NCBI GenBank assembly: GCA_022615255.1
Contig: JAKEHC010000092.1
Coordinates: forward strand, 1-10,828
From: Candidatus Dadabacteria bacterium
GTDB taxonomy: Bacteria; Desulfobacterota_D; UBA1144; Nemesobacterales; CSP1-2
Length of the DNA stretch: 10,828 bases
Direction: 5' to 3'
Positions 1 to 5,840 of this stretch are shown here, in pieces. The position numbers and the translations under genes were made by a program. Below the pieces are notes generated by a model. It was not told the DNA's origin, made no database searches, and worked only from the letters and a program-made list of their open reading frames with translations. Numbering within the stretch: the first letter of the stretch is position 1; every line of letters starts with the position of its first letter.

Positions 1-1
1 C

Positions 2-748
2 GGTGGTAAGGTGATAGCGGAAGAGGCGGGGATGAAGCTAGAGAATGCAACGATCAAGGATTTAGGAAGGGCTAAGAAGGTAGTTATTGACAAGGATAAT
101 ACAACGATAGTAAGCGGCGCAGGCAAGAAGGCGGAGATAGAGGGAAGGATTAAGCAGATTAAGACCCAAGTTGAAGAGACGACAAGCGAATATGACAGGG
201 AGAAGCTCCAGGAGAGGCTTGCAAAGTTAGCAGGTGGGGTAGCATTAATAAGGGTAGGAGCAGCGACAGAGACTGATATGAAGAACAAGAAGGCGCTTGT
301 AGAGGATGCGTTACATGCGACAAGGGCGGCAGTTGAGGAGGGAATAGTAGCTGGAGGGGGAGTGACGTATATCAGGGGTATAAAGGCGCTCGACGCACTA
401 GAGATAGAAGACCAGGAGGAAAAAGCTGGCGTAAATATCGTGAAAAGGGCTCTTGAGGAACCGTTAAGAGAGATAGCGAGTAACGCAGGCTGGGATGGTT
501 CAATAGTGGTGGAGAAGATAAGGGAGGGGAAGGGGTCCTATGGGTTTGACGCAGCGAGGTTAGAGTATTGTGATTTGGTGGAAGCGGGGATACTAGACCC
601 GACGAAGGTAGCTAGGGTAGCGCTACAGAACGCATCGAGTGTAGCGGGACTCCTCCTTACAACGGAGGCTCTTGTGGCTGAAAAACCTAAAAAGAAAGAG
701 GATCTTGGCCCAGGCGCAATGCCACCCGGCGGCATGGGAGATTTTTAA
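2..748 (+). CDS. groL: Chaperonin GroEL, C-terminal part (5' end outside window)
   Basis: This is the C-terminal ~248 residues of the 60-kDa chaperonin subunit, which forms the double-ring ATP-driven protein-folding cage in the cytoplasm. The frame is open from base 2, so the gene starts before the window. The visible part runs from the late apical domain (GGKVIAEEAG), through intermediate segment 2 (KLQERLAKLAGGVALIRVGA, then VEDALHATRAAVEEG with the ATP-hydrolysis aspartate) and the nucleotide-binding AGGG motif, to the second equatorial segment (AGILDPTKVARVALQNA). The tail is short, ending PPGGMGDF rather than the long Gly-Gly-Met repeat of E. coli. No groES can be seen because the upstream side is cut off. 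A strong terminator lies 26 bases after the stop. Family identity is certain; only the N-terminal half is unseen. Confidence 0.98.
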   Translation, partial: GGKVIAEEAGMKLENATIKDLGRAKKVVIDKDNTTIVSGAGKKAEIEGRIKQIKTQVEETTSEYDREKLQERLAKLAGGVALIRVGAATETDMKNKKALVEDALHATRAAVEEGIVAGGGVTYIRGIKALDALEIEDQEEKAGVNIVKRALEEPLREIASNAGWDGSIVVEKIREGKGSYGFDAARLEYCDLVEAGILDPTKVARVALQNASSVAGLLLTTEALVAEKPKKKEDLGPGAMPPGGMGDF

Positions 749-774
749 GAGGGGTTAATTGAAAAAAAAACAGT

Positions 775-810
775 AAGCGGGCTTCTCATATCGAGAGCCC
801 GCTTTTTTGT
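775..810 (+). terminator. Rho-independent terminator of groL
   Basis: A perfect 9-bp stem (AAGCGGGCT at 775-783 with AGCCCGCTT at 796-804) is extended by CTC/GAG across one bulged T, with loop ATATC. A run of six T follows (803-808), then GTTT. An A-run (762-770) precedes the stem. The site lies just after the groL stop and should end that operon, separating it from nurA. Confidence 0.93.
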
Positions 811-832
811 TTCTTCTGCAGGATGCAGGATA

Positions 833-857
833 CATGATACATGCATCGTGCATCATG
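833..857. repeat. Imperfect palindrome in the groL-nurA gap
   Basis: The segment has CATGAT and ATCATG outer arms around a CATGCAT-type core with one mismatch and one wobble pair. It lies within a stretch (about 815-868) that reuses the words ATGCA, ATACATG and CATGCA several times. It follows the groL terminator, so it is unlikely to be one itself. It looks like a short dispersed intergenic repeat, but there is no second copy in this window to prove that. Confidence 0.45.
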
Positions 858-912
858 AACCATGCAATCTTTCTTGCATAGCCCCTATAGCCATGTTATC
901 TTTCCCATCTAG

Positions 913-2085
913 ATGCTTAATTTTCCTTTCTTGAAACCTCAAATCAACAAAATGGTTGAGGAAAAGAAGAATTTTGAGGGGAAATTTCTCGAAAAAATAA
1001 GCCTCGCCCAGGCTGAGCTTGAGCTAAGGTCAAGGCAGTGGGAAGAACTCTCTAAGAAGGTAAAACTAAGCAAAACATCTTGGCTTTTACCTGGTATTTT
1101 CTCTCCTCTTAATACTAAATATCCACTTCCGTCCCGTCCTTCAGGCTACACCGTTGTTGCTTCTGACGGCTCTCAGATTTTTCCAGATAGACATGAGGCG
1201 CTTCCCTGCTTCTTGATTAATATTGGATCAGTAATTCTTCAATATGGGATAGGCGGAAAGGCTCAACTCAAGTCATATCCCAAATTTTTTTATGGAGATG
1301 AGGATAGGCTTACAACATGGGATGGAAGAAGGATTCCAGCAGATAGCGCGGTAATATCGGAAAAGAGAGCGGTAATGGAGTTTGAGGAGATTATTAGGCT
1401 TCATGAGGTTTGCGAAGATAAGGATAACGTCCTTGCGCTTTGTGACGGGACCCTAATTTTCTGGAGGCTCGAAGGAGCCCCTCTAGATTTTAAGGCTGAG
1501 ATTATGAACTCATTTCTTAATGTGATGGATAGGCTGAAAACCATGAAGGTTCCGATAGCAGGTTATATTAGCTATCCTGGGAGTATTGATATAATAAACG
1601 CCCTTCGTGTAGGGCTATGCCCAGAGGAGGTAAGCTACTGCGCTCAGTGTCCTTATACGGATCTTCCTGAGCTTCCATGTGCTCCTATTCAAGGCGTGAG
1701 CGATAGAGTTTTATTCTCTAGAGTTCTTGAGCCTGGTGAAAGGTCTTGCTTATTTGAAAGCTCTTCTAGGATACTTGAGCTTTATGGAGAACATACTATC
1801 TTCTTTTTCTATCTCAACGTTGGCGAAGAGATTTCGAGGGTAGAAATCCCGAAATGGGTTGCCCAGGATAACAGCCTTCTTAACCTTGTTCATACACTTG
1901 TGTTTGACCAGGCAAAAAAAGGGGATGGGTATCCAGCCGCCCTCATAGAAGCCCACGAACAGGCTGTGGTTAAAGGTAAAGATAGGGATTTCTTTTATGA
2001 ACTTGTTAAAGAGGCATTAGTCAGGTCCGATTTTAAAGTAACTCTTTCAAGAAAAGGTCTGTCTAAACGGAGCCCCGGAATTTAA
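913..2085 (+). CDS. nurA: NurA-domain DNA-end resection nuclease
   Basis: NurA is a Mn2+-dependent 5'-3' exonuclease and endonuclease that works with the HerA translocase in processing DNA double-strand breaks. This 390-residue protein shows the family pattern. An N-terminal helical region precedes VVASDGSQI (D85, first metal-ligand aspartate of the RNase H-like core). The second acidic strand is LALCDGTLIFW (D178). The C-terminal block contains FDQAKKGDGYP and ALIEAHEQAVV (Y340, H348), matching the conserved Tyr/His of the active site. A cysteine group (C236, C243, C246, C256) sits in the middle. An in-frame TAG directly precedes the ATG at 913, so no earlier start is possible; no clear Shine-Dalgarno is visible, and Met14 (952) is the alternative. 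The stop overlaps the next start by one base (TAATG), so the two are translationally coupled. The function is a family assignment. Confidence 0.88.
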   Translation: MLNFPFLKPQINKMVEEKKNFEGKFLEKISLAQAELELRSRQWEELSKKVKLSKTSWLLPGIFSPLNTKYPLPSRPSGYTVVASDGSQIFPDRHEALPCFLINIGSVILQYGIGGKAQLKSYPKFFYGDEDRLTTWDGRRIPADSAVISEKRAVMEFEEIIRLHEVCEDKDNVLALCDGTLIFWRLEGAPLDFKAEIMNSFLNVMDRLKTMKVPIAGYISYPGSIDIINALRVGLCPEEVSYCAQCPYTDLPELPCAPIQGVSDRVLFSRVLEPGERSCLFESSSRILELYGEHTIFFFYLNVGEEISRVEIPKWVAQDNSLLNLVHTLVFDQAKKGDGYPAALIEAHEQAVVKGKDRDFFYELVKEALVRSDFKVTLSRKGLSKRSPGI

Positions 2086-2651
2086 TGAGACATGTAGGAG
2101 AGGTTGTAGAATCAAGCACAAGGGTATTTATTGCCCGTTCCCAGGATGTAGGGGAGTCGCCTTCTTTTGGTTGTTTTGTGAAAACTGTTTCAAAACCGGT
2201 TGTTTATGGTTTAGTTTATGAAATCCTTACGGAGAGTAAGGAGCCTGGGAGAAAACCGAATGCCTATGGCATGACAATGGATGAATTACGACGTGAGCAA
2301 CCTCATATATTCGAGCTTTTAAAGACGGAGTTTCACGTTCTAATTACTGCCTACGCTGAGGGAGAGAAGATAAGATTTTCTCTTCCACCGCTTCCACCCC
2401 CTATTCACACGTTTGTGCATGAATGCAATAATAATGAGGTGGAGAGACTCACATCAGAAGATTTTTTTCTAAGAACCATTATTTCTTCAGCTAACATACC
2501 GATAGACGAGCTTCTCATATCATCCCTTCGTTACGCTCAAGATGCCAGAAAGAATGATAGGGATTATATAGTTAGAATGGGAAAGAGCCTTGCGAGGATT
2601 TTTAAGGATGATTATGAAAGGTTGAGCTCGGTTTTAAGACGGGTGGTTTAA
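2085..2651 (+). CDS. Stand-alone HAS-barrel protein, NurA partner
   Basis: This 188-residue protein resembles the HAS-barrel domain found at the N terminus of HerA and of ATP-synthase alpha/beta subunits. It opens with G-x-V-x-ESST (GEVVESSTRVFIAR), followed by a short beta-rich region with PSFGCFVKT and VVYGLVYEI typical of that barrel. There is then a proline-rich turn (LPPLPPP) and a helical C-terminal half. No Walker A or B motif is present, so it lacks the HerA motor domain. Its ATG shares one base with the stop of nurA, so the two proteins are probably made together. In HerA the barrel mediates NurA docking, so the likely role here is to link NurA to an ATPase encoded elsewhere. It could also be an N-terminal relic of HerA, but the length and clean stop favour a genuine stand-alone protein. 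The assignment rests on sequence pattern and neighbour. Confidence 0.72.
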   Translation: MRHVGEVVESSTRVFIARSQDVGESPSFGCFVKTVSKPVVYGLVYEILTESKEPGRKPNAYGMTMDELRREQPHIFELLKTEFHVLITAYAEGEKIRFSLPPLPPPIHTFVHECNNNEVERLTSEDFFLRTIISSANIPIDELLISSLRYAQDARKNDRDYIVRMGKSLARIFKDDYERLSSVLRRVV

Positions 2652-2656
2652 GCGCA

Positions 2657-3661
2657 TTATCCTAGGATTTTAACAACTTTATTATAGAATCCCTCCTCTA
2701 GTTCTCCTATCTCTTTTGCCATCGTAGAAGCCTTTTTGAATAGGTGGTCGTCTTTTTCATTATCACTTATCTTTTTAAGCAACATTGACATTTCGCTCCA
2801 TTTATTTCCCATTAAATTCATGTAATCAGAAAACTTATATCCCTTTAAGGCAGGGGTTATCTTCTCTCCTTCTTTTAGAAAATCCCTGTAGAGCCATCTA
2901 AAACCCCCTCCTCCTGTACCCCTTTTCTCAATCACCTGGTATGCAAACCTAGCGCACCACTTCCAGTCAGGCGCATCTGCCCAGCTTGGAAGATCTTCCG
3001 CCCAATGCTTTATCATCTTTACCCCCGACTCACCCCTGAGACTCCTTGCACCTTTTATCATAGATTTTGCGTTTCTCAGGATTGCTTCTGGAATGAGCTC
3101 ATCTAAAGACGGGATTGGTTTTTTTAAATTTACTTCAAACCAGTTGTTGTCTAGAGGAAAAGGCATGGCTTTAGAGGACCTTCCCTTTTTGAAGTTCTCG
3201 TAAGGAACCGGCTTTAGTCCCTCAAAGCCGGTATCCGCAAGGAAAACCATTTCCGTTTGATCATCATAACCCCATACTGATACAACATGGCCCGGGAAGT
3301 GTGTGGAAGACTTGTAGTAGTTCAGGTAGAAAATATCAGTCTGAATTAAAATCGGAACGTCCTCATTTATCCATTCCTTTGCCATTTCGAAAGCCTTATC
3401 ATCATCCGGTTCATATTTCCATGAGATAGGTTTGTCAACTAAACTGAAGAAATTTGGCTCCATCTCAGGACCCCTGAGATGTATTATTTTTGTGGGGCTC
3501 ATATCTTCCCCCTTAGTGTAGAAAAACCCTAGCCCACCCCCAAGACCAAAGCACATTGATTCTGAGAGATTATATCCCCAGTATGTAATTACATCTCTAA
3601 GCGCAACGGAACCGCAGTGTAAGCCGGGGATATGAACCCATTTTTCAATGATCTTTTTCAT
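2657..3661 (-). CDS. BtrH-type acyltransferase-like protein with DUF4872 domain
   Basis: The protein has 334 residues. The N-terminal half matches the BtrH N-terminal family (peptidase C39-like fold; BtrH moves an acyl chain from carrier protein to aminoglycoside in butirosin biosynthesis). Visible are PGLHCGSVALRD with C16 as candidate nucleophile, MCFGLGGGLGFFY, then HFPGHVVSVWGYDD (H125) and LADTGF (D143), which could complete a Cys-His-Asp triad. The C-terminal half matches DUF4872: IKHWAEDLPSW, YQVIEKRGTGGGGFRWLY and a helical end. I chose the ATG at 3661. The TTG at 3769 would add 36 residues read through a dispersed repeat (3745-3767) and unlike the family. The Shine-Dalgarno is weak. 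It converges on the HAS-barrel gene with a 5-base gap. No biosynthetic partner gene lies nearby, so the substrate is unknown. Confidence 0.8.
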   Translation of the reverse strand: MKKIIEKWVHIPGLHCGSVALRDVITYWGYNLSESMCFGLGGGLGFFYTKGEDMSPTKIIHLRGPEMEPNFFSLVDKPISWKYEPDDDKAFEMAKEWINEDVPILIQTDIFYLNYYKSSTHFPGHVVSVWGYDDQTEMVFLADTGFEGLKPVPYENFKKGRSSKAMPFPLDNNWFEVNLKKPIPSLDELIPEAILRNAKSMIKGARSLRGESGVKMIKHWAEDLPSWADAPDWKWCARFAYQVIEKRGTGGGGFRWLYRDFLKEGEKITPALKGYKFSDYMNLMGNKWSEMSMLLKKISDNEKDDHLFKKASTMAKEIGELEEGFYNKVVKILG

Positions 3662-3744
3662 CAAGGTTAGTTTACCATAGTCAAAGAACCTGAATCTTCT
3701 TATAACTCGCTTTTTATCCTGCTTGAAGCAATCTGACACTGCGT

Positions 3745-3767
3745 GGCATTCCGAAGCGAGGAATCTC
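3745..3767 (-). repeat. Dispersed repeat GAGATTCCTCGCT..., copy 1
   Basis: On the minus strand this reads GAGATTCCTCGCT followed by TCGGAATGCC. It is a shortened version (5 bases lost in the middle) of the element at 5681-5707. ATTCC and GGAAT form the arms of a small hairpin. It lies just upstream of the BtrH-like gene and explains why the frame is open there without being coding. Confidence 0.7.
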
Positions 3768-3770
3768 AAC

Positions 3771-3798
3771 GTAGGGAAAGCATATATGCGTTCCCTAC
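3771..3798. repeat. 28-bp palindromic element, family copy A
   Basis: The arms GTAGGGAA (3771-3778) and TTCCCTAC (3791-3798) enclose a self-complementary core GCATATATGC, with one A/G mismatch between arm and core. Six T follow at 3801-3806, so it could also end plus-strand transcripts. The same GTAG(A/G)GA...TC(T/C)CTAC outer arms recur at 6263-6290 and 10702-10730 with different cores. Confidence 0.85.
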
Positions 3799-3962
3799 AA
3801 TTTTTTGTACGTATTATTATAAGACCATACCCTGAAGCTTCGAGTGTTATTGATTTCTAGCGCTTAAATCATGCAATAATAAAATTTGCATATAATCCCC
3901 CCTCGGTTATAAACCGTTTATGTGCATATGTGTTGAGACGAAAGAAAAGATTAAAAAATCCT

Positions 3963-3991
3963 TTGACTTCTTTGTCTAAATTGGGTGTAAT
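3963..3991 (+). promoter_or_regulatory. Sigma-70-type promoter for the lipoprotein gene
   Basis: TTGACT at 3963-3968 (5 of 6 to the -35 consensus) is followed after exactly 17 bases by TGTAAT at 3986-3991 (5 of 6 to the -10 consensus). Transcription would start near 3998, about 80 bases before the ATG at 4079. It is the only well-formed promoter in the 3770-4078 gap. Confidence 0.65.
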
Positions 3992-4078
3992 TATCTAAAT
4001 TTTTTAACTCAATATGGCGCATTCAAGGGGAGTGCCCTATACGTCAATTTAGAAATCTATAGATAAAAAGGTAAAGGG

Positions 4079-4666
4079 ATGAGACATGTAATCTTATTTA
4101 GCCTTTCTATTTTCAGCATATTTCTATATTCTTGCGGTGTTGACGAGGTTATACCAAATTCCTCAGGAGGGGTTGATGGTATGATTACACTAGAAGAAGC
4201 CGAAGCTCAGGATTACAATCTGATGACTCCTGGATATGATATCCAAGTCGCTATAAGAGAGGATGTAAATGCGGATGTAGATAACATTCTTGACATACTA
4301 GACGAAAGGGCGGCTGACTTTTTAGAATGTCAATTTATGATGAATCCGGATATAGGTGCTCAGGAGTTTCAGATTCCAAGTGGGGATAAAGTGCCTCCAC
4401 TCTCAGAGCTAAGGGTATTTGTAGTACCCATTAATTTTGAATGCGACGCTGTAGATAAGAATGTATGTGCAGGAATCTATTACTTTAGCGCTGATTTAAT
4501 AATAATTGCAAAAGAGGGTTTTGCAAGATGCGGAACATTGCCTCTTTGGAAGCATGAGGTTGGCCACCGGTATGGCATGGCTGCGGACCATAGCAATCAA
4601 AGTGACTTTGAACCTTGTATTGATCCGCCTGACTGCCCTATTGATTTGATTGATATTGTACTTTGA
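4079..4666 (+). CDS. Lipoprotein with metzincin-like zinc-protease motif
   Basis: The protein has 195 residues. A lipoprotein signal is clear: basic start, hydrophobic stretch, lipobox LYSC with C19 as the lipidated cysteine, so the mature protein is exported and membrane-anchored. Near the C terminus, HEVGHRYG (H159, E160, H163, G166) is the HExxHxxG zinc-binding signature of metzincin-like proteases. The usual third ligand (H or D at the third position after G) is an alanine; D170 or H171 one or two residues later may take its place. Cysteines 84, 122, 130, 151, 180 and 186 could form disulphides outside the cell. The start is fixed by AAAAAGG at 4065-4071, seven bases before the ATG, and a good promoter lies upstream. 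The stop is four bases from the end of the convergent hicA remnant. I do not recognise a specific family; substrate unknown. Confidence 0.75.
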   Translation: MRHVILFSLSIFSIFLYSCGVDEVIPNSSGGVDGMITLEEAEAQDYNLMTPGYDIQVAIREDVNADVDNILDILDERAADFLECQFMMNPDIGAQEFQIPSGDKVPPLSELRVFVVPINFECDAVDKNVCAGIYYFSADLIIIAKEGFARCGTLPLWKHEVGHRYGMAADHSNQSDFEPCIDPPDCPIDLIDIVL

Positions 4667-4670
4667 TTAA

Positions 4671-4898
4671 TTAAAGAAATTTTTTAAACTTTTCTATTGT
4701 CAATCCAACATCTTTGATAATTCGGGCTTATGTGCCCTTTTTAACTGTCTTGTGTGCAGGTACGGTTAGCTTGACAATACGAGTTTGACTTCTTTTCTGC
4801 AACCTTATATGACTTCCTCGTTGTCTAACCACTATAAACCCAGCTTTTTGTAAAGCTTTAATAATTTCAGTATAGGAAAGACTTGGAATTCCGTTCAA
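4671..4898 (-). pseudogene. hicA: HicA mRNA-interferase toxin, broken by an in-frame stop
   Basis: HicA toxins are small double-stranded-RNA-binding-fold ribonucleases that cut mRNA using one histidine. Translation from the TTG at 4898 gives LNGIPSLSYTEIIKALQKAG, then FIVVRQRGSHIRLQ with the catalytic histidine (H30), then LTVPAHKTVKKGT. Codon 57 (4730-4728) is TAA, where the family normally has leucine (KKGTLARIIKD); TTA to TAA is a single change. The frame continues with ARIIKDVGLTIEKF to a natural stop at 4671-4673, giving the usual 75-residue length. The peptide made would stop at 56 residues and lack the last helix. The start overlaps the hicB stop by four bases, the normal arrangement for a coupled pair in hicB-hicA order. 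Toxin activity is probably lost; a sequencing error at this base is the alternative. Confidence 0.88.
4724..4742 (+). terminator. Possible weak terminator after the lipoprotein gene
   Basis: GGGC (4724-4727) and GCCC (4734-4737) form a four-pair stem with a TTATGT loop, followed by five T. It lies about 60 bases beyond the lipoprotein stop, inside the antisense of hicA. The stem is short, so it may be an accident of the hicA coding sequence. Confidence 0.25.
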
Positions 4899-5098
4899 AT
4901 CGTAATCTCTTTAACAATGCGGCTTTCCGTTATAAACATTTCACCTTCGATTGACTCTAAATAGAGTTCTATTGCTTCTTTAATATTAGCCAGCGCTTCT
5001 TCTTCCGTATCTCCTTCGCTGATACATCCAGGAAGAGAAGGTGCATATACAATATATCCTCCTTCTTCAGCAGGTTCTAAAATCACTTTGATTTGCAC
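4895..5098 (-). CDS. hicB: HicB-family antitoxin (short form)
   Basis: The 67 residues form a compact HicB partial RNase H-like fold: MQIKVILEPAEEGGYIVYAP, then SLPGCISEGDTEEEALANIK and EAIELYLESI. HicB binds and neutralises the HicA ribonuclease. The short version here has no C-terminal helix-turn-helix or ribbon-helix-helix domain. The start is GTG at 5098, chosen because AAAGGAG sits six bases upstream. The frame is intact, whereas its cognate toxin gene directly downstream carries a stop codon. HicB begins only 67 bases from the first CRISPR repeat, so its promoter region and the presumed array leader share the same short AT-rich stretch (5099-5165). Confidence 0.92.
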   Translation of the reverse strand: MQIKVILEPAEEGGYIVYAPSLPGCISEGDTEEEALANIKEAIELYLESIEGEMFITESRIVKEITI

Positions 5099-5165
5099 TG
5101 TTTTCTCCTTTAAAGGTGATTTAAGTTTTTTAATTCTTACATAAATGCTAACATCATTTAATCAA

Positions 5166-5579
5166 CTAGAGAAATACCTAATTCTCTTCGGGGAATTGAA
5201 ACTCTGGGATTATACCCATGAGCATTACACCGGCTTTGAGTAGAAAACCTTCTAATTCCCTTCGGGGAGTTGAAACACAGCCTGCACAATAGCCATTTTA
5301 AAGGCGTGTTTACAGTAGAAAACTTTCTAATTCCCTTCGGGGAATTGCGACGACATATCTGCATAGAGCGTGTAATTAGAAGAAAGCGTGTAGAAGAGCC
5401 TCTAATTCCCTTCAGGGAGTTGAAACGATAGGTGACAGCAACAAGCGAAACTTGTTACCTACCCCTAAGGAAACTTTTTAATTCTAGTCGCAGAATTACG
5501 GCTCTTTATCAGTTGTTCTAGTAATTCTTACACACATAGAGGTAGAAAATTCTAACGCCCTCTTAGAATCTGCAATTAC
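5166..5579 (+). CRISPR. Degenerate CRISPR array, six repeats of 37 nt
   Basis: Repeats start at 5166, 5240, 5315, 5390, 5466 and 5542, a spacing of 74-76. The best copies (5240-5276, 5315-5351, 5390-5426) share GTAGAAAAC..., then TCTAATTCCCTTCGGGG, and end (A/G)TTGAAAC, the common CRISPR 3' handle (GCGAC in copy 3). AATTCCC/GGGAATT forms a 7-bp stem with a TTCG loop. The five spacers are all different, 37-39 nt long. Copy 1 has decayed in its 5' half. Copies 5 and 6 are heavily diverged, and copy 6 also has a small deletion. The GAAAC end on the right sets transcription to the plus strand, with the leader at the left and decay at the trailer end. No intact cas gene is present in the window, but cas and SAVED remnants follow on the same strand. 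Confidence 0.85.
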
Positions 5580-5680
5580 ACATAGAAAAGATTAGCGGGA
5601 ATGATAAATGATTGACTGAGGTTTTAATGAATAGTATTCTAGGGAATAATGCTAGAAAGTGCTTAATAGGTTGAAACTAA

Positions 5681-5707
5681 GAGATTCCTCGCTGCGCTCG
5701 GAATGAC
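5681..5707 (+). repeat. Dispersed repeat GAGATTCCTCGCT..., copy 2
   Basis: This reads GAGATTCCTCGCTGCGCTCG then GAATGAC, the full-length form of the element also found on the minus strand at 3745-3767. ATTCC and GGAAT are inverted arms. It lies between the decayed CRISPR array and the SAVED remnant and interrupts no recognisable gene. Near-identical words are known to be scattered between genes in many uncultured bacterial genomes (recalled, not searched). Confidence 0.75.
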
Positions 5708-5840
5708 AAGCGAGAGAAAGTTAAGCTTGATCTTTTTAAAGTGATTTTATAATGCCTAAAGCTCTTATAGTTTCCCTTGCTTAAGCACTCATGCTCTTTG
5801 GCAGACCCTGGGATACACTCTCACACATTCTCGTAGATGA

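Noticed and set aside
3662..3769. A 36-residue N-terminal extension of the BtrH-like gene from a TTG start
   Set aside because: It is read through a dispersed repeat copy, is rich in Arg/Lys/Phe without family similarity, and the family pattern begins just after ATG 3661.
5158..5364. A 68-residue minus-strand open frame
   Set aside because: It is the translation of CRISPR repeats and spacers (the words NSPKGIR recur because the repeat recurs), not a gene.
5616..5677. Possible seventh CRISPR repeat, with TTCTAGGGAATAAT in phase and TTGAAAC at 5671-5677
   Set aside because: In-phase matching is about a third of positions, close to chance, and the TTGAAAC is out of phase by over 20 bases.
5727..5753. 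TTGATC ... TATAAT promoter-like boxes
   Set aside because: The spacer is 15 bases rather than 16-18, and the downstream sequence is a pseudogene. Possible relic only.
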